NCBI GenBank assembly: GCA_021202575.1
Contig: JAJQCU010000148.1
Location: forward strand, 1 to 9,702
DNA from: Lachnospiraceae bacterium
GTDB taxonomy: Bacteria > Bacillota > Clostridia > Lachnospirales > Lachnospiraceae
Length of the DNA: 9,702 nucleotides
Direction of reading: 5' to 3'
The translations under genes were made by a program, and so were the position numbers. Position 1 is the stretch's first letter; each line of letters begins with the position of its first letter. The notes below the pieces were generated by a model that was not told where the DNA came from, searched no databases, and was given only the letters and a program-made list of their open reading frames with translations. Positions 1 through 7,426 of the stretch are shown piece by piece.

Positions 1-67
1 CAACCCCAGGGAGCCCAAATATCTGAAGGTTGTCTGGGGCGTGGGCTACAAGATTGAGAAATTATGA
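1..67 (+). CDS. OmpR/PhoB-family response regulator, C-terminal end only
   Basis: Only the last 21 codons are present, read from base 2 to the TGA at 65-67. They end in PKYLKVVWGVGYKIEKL. The VWGVGYK segment is the typical final beta-hairpin of the winged-helix DNA-binding domain of OmpR/PhoB regulators, where the wing touches the DNA minor groove. The gene begins outside the window, so the receiver domain and phospho-acceptor Asp cannot be seen. It ends 18 bp before the sensor kinase start on the same strand, and the kinase's ribosome binding site begins on the last base of its stop codon. The two are almost certainly co-transcribed as a two-component pair. The family call is firm despite the short fragment; the target genes are unknown. 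Confidence 0.85.
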   Translation, partial: NPREPKYLKVVWGVGYKIEKL

Positions 68-74
68 GGAGGGG
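67..74 (+). promoter_or_regulatory. Ribosome binding site for the sensor kinase (GTG start)
   Basis: AGGAGGGG lies 11 bases before the GTG at 86 and overlaps the last base of the regulator's stop codon. No ATG in the kinase frame is close by, so this strong site supports GTG as the real start. It also implies tight coupling of kinase translation to the regulator upstream. Confidence 0.75.
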
Positions 75-85
75 ATAAGCTTCCT

Positions 86-2938
86 GTGAAAAAGAAGACA
101 CAAAGGCCGGTAAAGAGAAAGCCGTTTCTGTCGCCGAAAAGGCGCGTGTTTCTGGCGGTCAGCCAGCAGATCTGCGGAGTGCTGGCTTTTTTGTGCGCCA
201 TGGTAGTGATCACCACCTGCACCGTTTACGTGCAGACCAACCTGTCCTCCGATGAAAAGACGCTGATTGTTTTTAATCCCTTTGAGGAGAAGCAGGAGGT
301 TATGATCCAGTACAGCGGCAGCGTGGCGGAGGAGGGACTTGGGAATGTGCTGGAATATGTGGCGATTCGCACCCAGATGGAGGAGAACGGCTCCTATTCC
401 GGAAACAAGGAAATTTCCATTACAGAATATTACAACCGACGTACCGTCAGGAGTGAATATGAGTTTCCGGAGGCGGTATATCGTCTGGAGGATCTGCTGC
501 GCTGGTATCAGTACGGCGGGCTGGAATATACGCAGAATGCCCTTTATTTTATGGAGGACGGCAGTGTGATCGCCGACCGGACGAGGAAGAGCGCGGACAG
601 TGGAGAGGACACAGCTGAAGAGGTGACAGTGGAATACGAGGCGGAGGACAGTGAGACAGACCGGGCCGCAGCTTCGGGGGAGCAGACAACACAGGCAGCG
701 GAGAGTCAGCCGGATCCTTCCGGGGAACGGACGATGATTTATGATGAGGAAGCGGGAACGCGACTGTCGGAGGAAGATCTGACCCGGTCTCAGGAGGATA
801 CCATGACGATGACCATGGATGAACCGGAGACAGCTGACAGCGAATTTCCTGAGCTTCCGGATGGAGAGGAGCCTCTCTCGTCTGTGGAAGAGATGGAGGA
901 GATGAAGCTCGAGGCCACCAGTTCCACTGAACGAATGGTGCATAATACCTTTCTGACAGTGGATGGAAAGACTCTGGAGGAAATCGCCTCTTCCGCGGAT
1001 GAATACTGGGAGCTTGTGGCTCAGCTGGAGAGCTGCATGGAAGACTTAAGCTATAATTACCGGCTGTATCAGGACTATCAGGAGACTCTTGGCAGCGACA
1101 GCACCGTCCAGTATTATGTGCAGATGAACGATGAGGAGGACACCTGTTATACCAACCTGAATTTTACCTGGCAGGAGAGCGGCCTGACCGCCAATTCTTA
1201 TTTTCAGAGTAAGGAGGCCTGGATCTGCTATACCCACTCCGGTACCCGGATCAGCGACATGCTGGCCGAGTACGGCATCCGCCCCAGCATGATAGTCTCC
1301 CTCCTGAAAAATTATCCCTACGCCTATGATGTGGAGACAGAGGTGTGGATTTCCTTCAGTTCCGATGAGCTGCAGGAGGCTACCGTGGCGATGGATGATT
1401 TATATGAAGGCTGGAACCCGCAGAAAATGATCGGCGTGCTGGGCGCCTGCGTGATTTTAACTGCTTATTACCTGCTGGTGCTGCTTTACCGGCTGTCTAC
1501 CACAGGAAAAAGGATGGATGAAAACAGCCAGGTCTATATTGAGTGCAGGTGGGGCGACGGCATGTATCTGGAGCTCTGGCTTATCTGTATTCTGGGGGTT
1601 CTGGTTGTGACTGGAACGGGCGGATTCAAGGCGACGGAGTACGCTGTGACTCAGAATCTGAATGTGGGAAGCCTGTCCTGGTATATTTATGGTCTGGCGG
1701 TGATCGCTCCGCTGATTTTGAGCGTGCTTCTGACAGAGCTTTTGTGCAGCATGGCCCGCAGAATCCGGGCCGGAATGGTATTTCGCCAGAGCTTTCTGGG
1801 ACATCTGGCCGGTCGGCTTATCAATTGCTGCCGGAAGGGCGCCGCTTTGCTTGGAAAAGAGCTTCGAAAGCGCAGGGAATCCTATTATGAGCATGCGGGT
1901 CTTCTTTCCAGAAGTGTCGGGACTCTGCTGCGGGAGAACCTGGCACTGTTGGGAATGGCGGGAGCGGCTGTGATTGGCCTTTTGCTAGGGAATATGTGGC
2001 TTCTTCTTGGCAGTGTTGTGCTGTTCTTTGCTACATTGATTATGATCATGTGTAAAAAATATCGCCTGACTCTGGAAAAGGAGCAGATTATTCATGATAT
2101 CGGGCTGATTGTGGAGGGTGATCCCGTGCAGATCAACACGGAGAATCTCCTGCCTGAGAATAAGCAGCTGGCGGACAGCGTGAATACCATCGGCAACGGC
2201 ATCCGGCAGGCGGTGGAGCAGTCCGTAAAGGATGAGCGGCTGAAGGCGGAGCTTCTGACCAATGTAAGCCACGACATCAAGACGCCGCTGACCTCGATTA
2301 TCAGCTATGTAGATTTGCTGAAGAGAGAGGATCTGGGGGGCAATGAAACAGCCCGGGAATATCTGGAAATTCTGGAAAATAAGTCCAATAAATTAAAACA
2401 GCTGATCCTGGATCTGATTGAAATCAGCAAGATCAACAGCGGCAGCCTGGAATACGAGATCGCTCCCTTAAATCTCCATGAGCTGATGCTGCAGGCCATG
2501 GGGGAGTATGAGGACAAGCTGTCGGCGAGTCATCTGAAGCTGGTGTACAATAACAGCTGTGAGGAAGCGGTGATCGAGGCGGATGCCAGACGGCTGTGGC
2601 GTGTGGTGGACAATCTGATGTCCAATGTCTGCAAATATTCTCTGGAGGGGAGCAGAGTCTACGTGGATGTGAGCCAGTCTGATTCTCAATTGAGCCTTGT
2701 GATCAAAAATATCTCCGCCCAGGAACTGAACGTGCCGGTGGAGGAGCTGACAGAGCGCTTTGTCCGGGGGGACGTCTCCCGCACCACGGAGGGCAGCGGC
2801 CTGGGGCTGTCCATTGCCAGAAGCCTGGTGACGGCTCAGGGCGGCACATTTACACTTCAATTGGACGGAGATTTGTTTAAGGTGATTATTTCCTTCCCGG
2901 TGAGGGAAAATCATTCCTCCACTTTTCTGCCGGCGTAG
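86..2938 (+). CDS. Multi-spanning sensor histidine kinase with a large acidic extracytoplasmic domain
   Basis: This is a 950-residue membrane sensor kinase, the probable partner of the OmpR-type regulator just upstream. After a basic N-terminus, helix 1 spans about residues 29-49. A long extracytoplasmic region follows (about 50-447), and its stretch at about 170-283 is rich in Glu, Asp, Ser and Thr and looks disordered. Further helices lie near 448-468, 497-515, 533-557, 619-639 and 641-659. Basic segments after helices 2, 4 and 6 fit the cytoplasmic side. The kinase core is complete: H-box NVSHDIKTPL with phospho-acceptor His729, N-box DNLMSN with Asn843, an F-box-like ERFVRGD near 888-894, and the G-box GSGLGLS at 903-909. 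There is no obvious HAMP domain; a short helical linker joins helix 6 to the H-box. The GTG start is supported by a strong ribosome binding site. Signal and targets are unknown. The 3' end overlaps the convergent prs remnant by 28 bp. Confidence 0.93.
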   Translation: MKKKTQRPVKRKPFLSPKRRVFLAVSQQICGVLAFLCAMVVITTCTVYVQTNLSSDEKTLIVFNPFEEKQEVMIQYSGSVAEEGLGNVLEYVAIRTQMEENGSYSGNKEISITEYYNRRTVRSEYEFPEAVYRLEDLLRWYQYGGLEYTQNALYFMEDGSVIADRTRKSADSGEDTAEEVTVEYEAEDSETDRAAASGEQTTQAAESQPDPSGERTMIYDEEAGTRLSEEDLTRSQEDTMTMTMDEPETADSEFPELPDGEEPLSSVEEMEEMKLEATSSTERMVHNTFLTVDGKTLEEIASSADEYWELVAQLESCMEDLSYNYRLYQDYQETLGSDSTVQYYVQMNDEEDTCYTNLNFTWQESGLTANSYFQSKEAWICYTHSGTRISDMLAEYGIRPSMIVSLLKNYPYAYDVETEVWISFSSDELQEATVAMDDLYEGWNPQKMIGVLGACVILTAYYLLVLLYRLSTTGKRMDENSQVYIECRWGDGMYLELWLICILGVLVVTGTGGFKATEYAVTQNLNVGSLSWYIYGLAVIAPLILSVLLTELLCSMARRIRAGMVFRQSFLGHLAGRLINCCRKGAALLGKELRKRRESYYEHAGLLSRSVGTLLRENLALLGMAGAAVIGLLLGNMWLLLGSVVLFFATLIMIMCKKYRLTLEKEQIIHDIGLIVEGDPVQINTENLLPENKQLADSVNTIGNGIRQAVEQSVKDERLKAELLTNVSHDIKTPLTSIISYVDLLKREDLGGNETAREYLEILENKSNKLKQLILDLIEISKINSGSLEYEIAPLNLHELMLQAMGEYEDKLSASHLKLVYNNSCEEAVIEADARRLWRVVDNLMSNVCKYSLEGSRVYVDVSQSDSQLSLVIKNISAQELNVPVEELTERFVRGDVSRTTEGSGLGLSIARSLVTAQGGTFTLQLDGDLFKVIISFPVRENHSSTFLPA

Positions 2939-3943
2939 TAGCCGATCAGCAGATCGTGAATCCTGTCCCATGGCTCCAGCTCGCCGGAGATGGAGCTGGA
3001 ATGATTTAACAGATCGATGATGGTAGCGATCTGCCGGCTCATATCCGCGCAGATAAACCAGGGCCTCTGACAAATTTCCGGCGACAGATAAGTCAGGTTG
3101 GTGACGATGACCTTATCCAGATACTGTTGTTCAAAAGCCTGGTCAAAGGCCTGCAGACCGTTGGTAAACAGGCCAAAGGTGCAGCAGATGAATACCCGCT
3201 TCGCACCCATCTCCTTTAACTGCCTGGAGGCGTCCAGCATGCTCTCGCCGGAGGAGATCATGTCATCCACGATAATGATGTCCTTTCCATGAATGTCGCT
3301 TCCGAGAAATTCATGGGCCACAATGGGGTTCTTGCCGTTGACGATGGTGGAGTAGTCGCGGCGCTTATAAAACATACCCGTGTCTGCCCCCATGGCGCTG
3401 GTAAAGTAGATAGCCCGGTCCAGGGCGCCCGCGTCCGGGGAGATCACGATGGTGTGGTCCTTATCCAGGGGCATAGGCGCAGTCCAGGGATTCTGTGCCG
3501 CTCCTGTGATGCTGCCTGCCCTCATAGAGGAAGGGCATGATCACGTTAATGCAGGCCGCGTGTCCCTCGCAGGCGGCAATGACACGCTTTAAGTCCTGAA
3601 AATGATCATCCGGAGACATATGGTTTGTATAGCCGTTCATCTGGTAGGTCAGGGAGTGATTGCAGATGTCAATCATGATATAGAGATCCTTGCCCCGGAT
3701 GCTGTCATAGATCACGCACTTGGCTTCGCCGGTGCTGAACCGGGGTATCTCATATCTGATGAGATAGCTGTCCCTGATGTAGCCCTCAAAGGAAAGGTCG
3801 TTCTGAAACAGGCTGTCGGTGCTGTGCCGAAACTCCGCCATATACTGATCCACCCGTCCGCCCATTTCGGCCATGGAATCAAGGGCAATAATCCCTAAGG
3901 GCGCCACCGGCATGGAGCGCTCCAGCTCATGTAAATTTGCCAT
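2911..3943 (-). pseudogene. prs: Ribose-phosphate pyrophosphokinase, broken by an internal deletion and frameshift
   Basis: Two minus-strand frames together match the long (about 390-residue) clostridial form of PRPP synthase, which makes PRPP from ribose-5-phosphate and ATP. The first runs from ATG 3941-3943 to a TAA at 3461-3463. It carries MANLHELERSMPVAPLG, the YTNHMSPDDHFQDLKR block and the RQHHRSGTESLDCA segment. The second supplies residues from PLDKDH onward, including MFYKRRDY, NPIVAHEFLG and the PRPP-binding loop VDDMISSGES, and ends at the TGA at 2911-2913. At the junction (about 3470-3478) roughly 50 codons present in relatives are missing, including the FDAHDPRVQN block with a catalytic, metal-binding His, and the frame shifts. 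The start has a good ribosome binding site (GAGGAGG on the minus strand, 3949-3955). The rest of the sequence is well conserved, which suggests recent loss. An assembly error is possible. A second, intact prs elsewhere is expected, because PRPP is essential. Confidence 0.85.
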
Positions 3944-3965
3944 TCTGTCCTCCTCGTATTTAGGA

Positions 3966-4166
3966 TTACTATTCACAGCCGCTTCCCCTCACATGCGCAA
4001 AAGCGTCCGCTTCGCGTCCGGCGCGGCAAAAAGCGCCGCTCATCTTTTTGCTTATGTGGGGGAAGTGACTGATTCTCAGTCAACTTGAGAGATATAATCA
4101 GCCTCTTACAAGCAAACTACGCTTGACGAGTCTGTTTATATCTCTCAAGTCGGCTGTGAATAGTAA
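3966..4166. repeat. 201-bp inverted-repeat element predicted to fold into a four-way junction
   Basis: The ends form a perfect 16-bp inverted repeat (3966-3981 TTACTATTCACAGCCG with 4151-4166). Inside, three more stems follow with no gap. P2 pairs 3982-3994 with 4054-4065 (12 pairs, one bulged T at 3989) and continues as GCAAAA/TTTTGC (3997-4002 with 4046-4051), with a GC-rich hairpin near 4020-4037. P3 is a 7-bp perfect hairpin TGACTGA-TTC-TCAGTCA (4066-4082). P4 pairs 4083-4097 with 4136-4150 (15 perfect pairs) and holds a small CAAGC/GCTTG hairpin (4109-4113, 4121-4125). The junction has no unpaired base: 3981/3982, 4065/4066, 4082/4083 and 4150/4151 all abut. It contains no credible gene and no obvious flanking target-site duplication. 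It could be a non-autonomous mobile or dispersed palindromic repeat, or a structured RNA; strand is undecided. The pairing is read directly; the function is unknown. Confidence 0.8.
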
Positions 4167-4201
4167 CGATGATTTTACAAATTTCCACACAATTTTAAAA
4201 C

Positions 4202-4207
4202 ATTATA
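4202..4207 (-). promoter_or_regulatory. Possible -10 box for the leftward prs transcript
   Basis: The minus strand reads TATAAT here, a perfect sigma-A -10 box. A TTGACG lies upstream but only 8 bp away, too close for a normal promoter, and the hexamer at 17 bp (AAAATT) is poor. If it is used, the transcript would start near 4195 and carry the whole 201-bp element in its 5' leader before the prs ribosome binding site. This is weak evidence in AT-rich DNA. Confidence 0.3.
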
Positions 4208-4209
4208 TA

Positions 4210-4238
4210 GTGACACGTCAAGAAAATTTTGATAAAAT
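4210..4238 (+). promoter_or_regulatory. Predicted sigma-A promoter of der-plsY-gpsA
   Basis: GTGACA (4210-4215, five of six bases matching TTGACA) is followed after 17 bp by TAAAAT (4233-4238, five of six matching TATAAT). This gives a start near 4245 and a leader of about 42 bases before the der ATG. It sits in the AT-rich 4167-4286 segment, outside the inverted-repeat element, so that element would not be part of the der leader. Confidence 0.6.
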
Positions 4239-4286
4239 ACACGTATGCATTGAGACATGCGTTATTATCATTGAAAAGAGGTACTC

Positions 4287-5627
4287 ATGGCAAAGAAATC
4301 TTCACGCCCCATCGTGGCGGTGGTAGGCAGGCCGAATGTGGGAAAATCCACATTTTTTAATGTAATGGCCGGCTCCAATATATCCATTGTCAAGGACACG
4401 CCGGGAATCACGAGAGACCGCATTTACGCGGACGTATCCTGGCTGAATTATAATTTTACCTTAATTGACACCGGCGGCATTGAGCCGGACAGTAAGGACA
4501 TCATTCTCTCCCAGATGCGCTCCCAGGCCCAGATCGCCATTGACACCGCGGATGTGATTTTATTTATGGTGGACGTAAAACAGGGGCTTGTGGACGCTGA
4601 TGGCAAAGTTGCGGACATGCTGCGCCGCAGCCGAAAGCCTGTTCTTCTGGTGGTCAACAAGGTGGACGCGCCGGTAAAGCAGATGGCGGACGTCTACGAG
4701 TTTTACAACCTGGGAATCGGAGATCCCTGGCCCATATCCAGCGTCAACCGCACAGGACTTGGCGAGATGCTGGACGAGCTGGTGAAATATCTGCCCGGGG
4801 AGGCCACGCAGGAGGAGGACGACGACCGCGTCCGTGTGGCTGTCATAGGAAAGCCCAATGTGGGCAAATCCTCCCTGATCAATAAGCTTCTGGGGGAGGA
4901 GCGGCTGATTGTCTCCGACACGGCGGGCACTACCCGGGACGCGGTGGACGCGGAAGTGACATATCATGGAAAATCCTATATTTTTATTGACACGGCGGGC
5001 GTTCGGCGTAAAAATAAGATCAAGGAGGATCTGGAGCATTTCATGATTATCCGGGCGGTGGCCGCCGTGGAGAGGGCTGATGTGGCGGTGCTCATGATCG
5101 ACGCCGTGGAAGGGGTCACCGAACAAGACGCCAAGATTGCGGGAATTGCCCATGAAAGAGGCAAGGCCATGATCGTAGCGGTCAATAAGTGGGACGCTGT
5201 GGAGAAGGACGATAAGACCATTTACCGCTTTCAGGAGAAAATCCGCCAGACCCTGTCCTTTATGTCCTACGCGGAGATTATTTTTATTTCCGCGCTGACC
5301 GGGCAGCGGCTGGGAAAGCTGTATGAGACCATCGACATGGTGGCGGCCAATCATGCCATGCGGATTTCCACGGGAGTGCTCAATGAGATTCTGGCGGAGG
5401 CTGTGGCCATGCAGCAGCCGCCGTCGGACAAGGGGAAGCGCCTGCGGATGTATTACATTACCCAGGTCTCCGTGAAACCGCCCACCTTTGTGATTTTTGT
5501 CAACGACAAAGAACTGATGCACTTTTCCTATACCAGATACATCGAAAATAAGATCCGGGATACCTTTGGCTTCAGAGGCACACCGCTTCATTTCATTATC
5601 AGAGAACGAAGCAAAAAGGAGCAATGA
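4287..5627 (+). CDS. der: Ribosome-associated GTPase Der (EngA)
   Basis: Der has two GTPase domains in tandem and is needed for late assembly of the 50S ribosomal subunit in the cytoplasm. Domain 1 shows the P-loop GRPNVGKS (14-21), DTPGITRD, the G3 motif DTGG from Asp61 and NKVD at 124-127. Domain 2 shows GKPNVGKS from 188, DTAGTTRD, the G3 motif DTAG from Asp235 and NKWD at 300-303. A C-terminal KH-like domain (about 350-446) ends GFRGTPLHFIIRERSKKEQ. The 446-residue length is close to the family's usual 435-440, and every nucleotide-binding motif is intact. The ATG at 4287 has AGAGG at 4277-4281, five bases upstream. A likely promoter lies at 4210-4238. Its TGA stop overlaps the plsY ATG (ATGA), so the two genes are probably translationally coupled. 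Confidence 0.98.
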   Translation: MAKKSSRPIVAVVGRPNVGKSTFFNVMAGSNISIVKDTPGITRDRIYADVSWLNYNFTLIDTGGIEPDSKDIILSQMRSQAQIAIDTADVILFMVDVKQGLVDADGKVADMLRRSRKPVLLVVNKVDAPVKQMADVYEFYNLGIGDPWPISSVNRTGLGEMLDELVKYLPGEATQEEDDDRVRVAVIGKPNVGKSSLINKLLGEERLIVSDTAGTTRDAVDAEVTYHGKSYIFIDTAGVRRKNKIKEDLEHFMIIRAVAAVERADVAVLMIDAVEGVTEQDAKIAGIAHERGKAMIVAVNKWDAVEKDDKTIYRFQEKIRQTLSFMSYAEIIFISALTGQRLGKLYETIDMVAANHAMRISTGVLNEILAEAVAMQQPPSDKGKRLRMYYITQVSVKPPTFVIFVNDKELMHFSYTRYIENKIRDTFGFRGTPLHFIIRERSKKEQ

Positions 5628-6283
5628 TCGTGGAAAGAATTATCTGTCTGCTCCTCGGCTACGCGCTGGGGAATTTTCAGACCGCTTATATTATCGGACG
5701 GCTTCACCATATTGATATCCGGGAGTACGGCAGCCACAACTCCGGCACCACCAACGCTCTGCGGGTGATGGGACGCAAAACGGGGCTGATTGTGCTCATC
5801 GTGGATATCCTGAAGTGCGGGATCGCTATCGGACTGACAAGGCTTTTGTTTGGCTCCGCCCGCGGGGACATTATTTATGTGCTGATGATGTATGCCGTGA
5901 CAGGCACCATCCTGGGACATAATTTTCCGGTTGTGATGGGCTTCAAGGGAGGCAAGGGCGTCGCCTGCACCGCCGGGATGGTTTTCTTTTACCATCCCTA
6001 TTTGATACCGGCGGAGGTCTTTATTTTCTTCGCTGTCTTTTTCACAACCCATTATGTGTCCTTAAGCTCCCTGCTGGCTTACGCGGGGATGCTGATCCAG
6101 ATTATCATTCTGGGACAGAATGGCTTCCTGGGGGCATTGAGCGCGGCGCAGCTTGCGGAAATATACGGCCTGGCGGCTTTTCTGACGGTGATGGCTTACT
6201 GGAAGCACCGGGAGAATATTCAGAGGCTTCTTTCCCATACAGAGCGGAAGACATACTTATCAAAGAAAAATAAAGCGGAGTAA
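5624..6283 (+). CDS. plsY: Acyl-phosphate:glycerol-3-phosphate acyltransferase PlsY
   Basis: PlsY is a membrane enzyme that transfers the acyl group of acyl-phosphate to sn-1 of glycerol-3-phosphate, giving lysophosphatidic acid, the first committed step of phospholipid synthesis in most Gram-positive bacteria. The 219-residue product has about six hydrophobic segments and the family motifs: GSHNSGTTN (36-44), GHNFP (98-102) and GFKGGKGVA (106-114). His38 stands where many homologues have Gly in the GSGN motif, a mild variation. The ATG at 5624 overlaps the der stop by 4 bp, but AAGGAG (5616-5621) is only two bases from it. A GTG at 5630 lies eight bases from the same site, a better spacing, and would give MERIICLLLGYALG, 217 residues. 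Which start is used is open. Substrate comes from GpsA, encoded next. Confidence 0.96.
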   Translation: MIVERIICLLLGYALGNFQTAYIIGRLHHIDIREYGSHNSGTTNALRVMGRKTGLIVLIVDILKCGIAIGLTRLLFGSARGDIIYVLMMYAVTGTILGHNFPVVMGFKGGKGVACTAGMVFFYHPYLIPAEVFIFFAVFFTTHYVSLSSLLAYAGMLIQIIILGQNGFLGALSAAQLAEIYGLAAFLTVMAYWKHRENIQRLLSHTERKTYLSKKNKAE

Positions 6284-6324
6284 GTCATCGATCGGCAGAT
6301 TCTGAACAGTGAAAAGGAGAAATT

Positions 6325-7335
6325 ATGGCGAAGGTCGGCGTAATCGGAGCGGGCGGCTGGGGAACGGCTCTGTCCGTTCTTCTGGCACAAAATCAGCACG
6401 AGGTCACCCTCTGGTCCATTGTGGACGCGGAGGTTTTGATGTTAAGAGAGAGCAGGGAGCAGAAGGAAAAGCTGCCGGGAGTTATCCTCCCGGAGAGTGT
6501 GACGGTCACCGGAGACCTGGAGGCTTCCGTGAAGGACATGGACTTGGTGGTGCTGGCGGTGCCTTCCGTCCATATTCGCTCTACTGCGGCCCGCTGCGCC
6601 CGGTATGTCAGGCAGGGACAGGTGGTTTTGAACGTGGCGAAAGGCATTGAGGAAGCCACCCTGCTGCCCATGGCGGATGTGATTGAGCAGGAGCTTCCGC
6701 AGGCGGATGTGGCGGTCATGTCCGGCCCCACCCACGCGGAGGAGGTGGGAATCGGAATGCCCACCACCATTGTGGTCGGCGCTAAAAGCCGGAAGACCGC
6801 GGCTTTCATTCAGAATATTTTCATGAACGAGTGGTTCCGGGTCTATATCAGCTCCGATATGCTGGGAATCGAGCTGGGAGGCTCCTTAAAGAATGTGGTT
6901 GCCCTGGCCGCCGGCATCGCGGACGGCCTGGGATATGGCGACAATACCAAGGCCGCGCTGATCACCAGGGGACTGGCGGAGATTTCCCGGCTGGGAATCG
7001 CCATGGGCGGCAAGGCAGAGACCTTTGGCGGCCTGACCGGCATGGGAGACCTGATCGTCACCTGCGCTTCCGTGCATTCCAGAAACCGCAGGGCCGGATA
7101 TCTGATCGGCCAGGGCTATACCTGTGAGCAGGCCATGGCGGAGGTCAAAATGGTGGTGGAGGGCGTGTACAGCGCCAGGGCCGCCATTCAGCTGGGGCAA
7201 AAATACGGCGTCAGGCTTCCGATCATTGAGGAGGTAAACGCGGTTCTCTTTGAGGGCAGGAGCGCCCTGGAGGCAGTCAGCAACCTGATGCTGCGGGATA
7301 AGCGGGTGGAGTACCCGGTGGTGGACTGGGGATAG
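6325..7335 (+). CDS. gpsA: NAD(P)H-dependent glycerol-3-phosphate dehydrogenase
   Basis: GpsA reduces dihydroxyacetone phosphate to sn-glycerol-3-phosphate in the cytoplasm, supplying the PlsY substrate. The 336-residue product has the usual length. It opens with the Rossmann dinucleotide loop GAGGWGTAL (8-16). NVAKGIE contains Lys106, followed by SGPTHAEEV. GSLKNVVALAAGIADGLGYG contains the conserved Lys189 of the active site. GGLTGMGDLIVTC and SRNRRAG follow in the substrate domain, so the enzyme looks intact and active. The ATG has AAGGAG at 6314-6319, five bases upstream. It lies 41 bp after plsY with no terminator between, so it is probably in the same transcript as der and plsY. A 91-bp gap separates it from the next gene; I see no convincing hairpin-plus-T-run terminator there. 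Confidence 0.98.
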   Translation: MAKVGVIGAGGWGTALSVLLAQNQHEVTLWSIVDAEVLMLRESREQKEKLPGVILPESVTVTGDLEASVKDMDLVVLAVPSVHIRSTAARCARYVRQGQVVLNVAKGIEEATLLPMADVIEQELPQADVAVMSGPTHAEEVGIGMPTTIVVGAKSRKTAAFIQNIFMNEWFRVYISSDMLGIELGGSLKNVVALAAGIADGLGYGDNTKAALITRGLAEISRLGIAMGGKAETFGGLTGMGDLIVTCASVHSRNRRAGYLIGQGYTCEQAMAEVKMVVEGVYSARAAIQLGQKYGVRLPIIEEVNAVLFEGRSALEAVSNLMLRDKRVEYPVVDWG

Positions 7336-7426
7336 ATTCACCCTTTGTCCGGTTCACGCGGCCTGACAGAGCGGGATGCCGGAAGAATGAGGGGAATATG
7401 CGCGCGGCGTGCAAAAAGGAGGCAAT

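Noticed and set aside
62..943. A 293-codon minus-strand frame opposite the sensor kinase N-terminus
   Set aside because: The His-, Leu- and Arg-rich translation with no family features is typical of antisense shadow, and the plus-strand kinase is clear.
2975..3000. An 8-bp inverted repeat TCCAGCTC/GAGCTGGA
   Set aside because: It lies inside conserved prs coding sequence (SSISGELEPW), has a 10-base loop and no T-run, and is probably a chance product of Glu/Leu codons.
3461..3525. Programmed frameshifting as the reason for the two prs frames
   Set aside because: A ribosomal frameshift would not explain the loss of about 50 conserved residues including the catalytic block, and no slippery heptamer is evident at the junction.
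3873..4088. A 71-codon plus-strand frame reaching into the inverted-repeat element
   Set aside because: It starts antisense to prs and ends within the stem-forming sequence; there is no ribosome binding site or recognisable protein.
4123..4326. A 67-codon plus-strand frame ahead of der
   Set aside because: It runs through the P4 stem, the der promoter and the der start in another frame, with no ribosome binding site. Promoter use is the better reading.
4560..5624. A 354-codon open frame on the minus strand across der
   Set aside because: It is the mirror of the strongly conserved der frame, has no recognisable domain, and arises from GC-rich codon use on the opposite strand.
7409..7426. GTG start at 7409 for the MBL-fold protein
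   Set aside because: The six extra codons are the Shine-Dalgarno sequence itself (AAAAAGGAGG); the ATG at 7427 is correctly spaced from it and matches the usual MKITY start.
7336..7426. A terminator after gpsA
   Set aside because: Short CCGG and GCCGG repeats occur, but there is no compact stem followed by a T-run on the plus strand.
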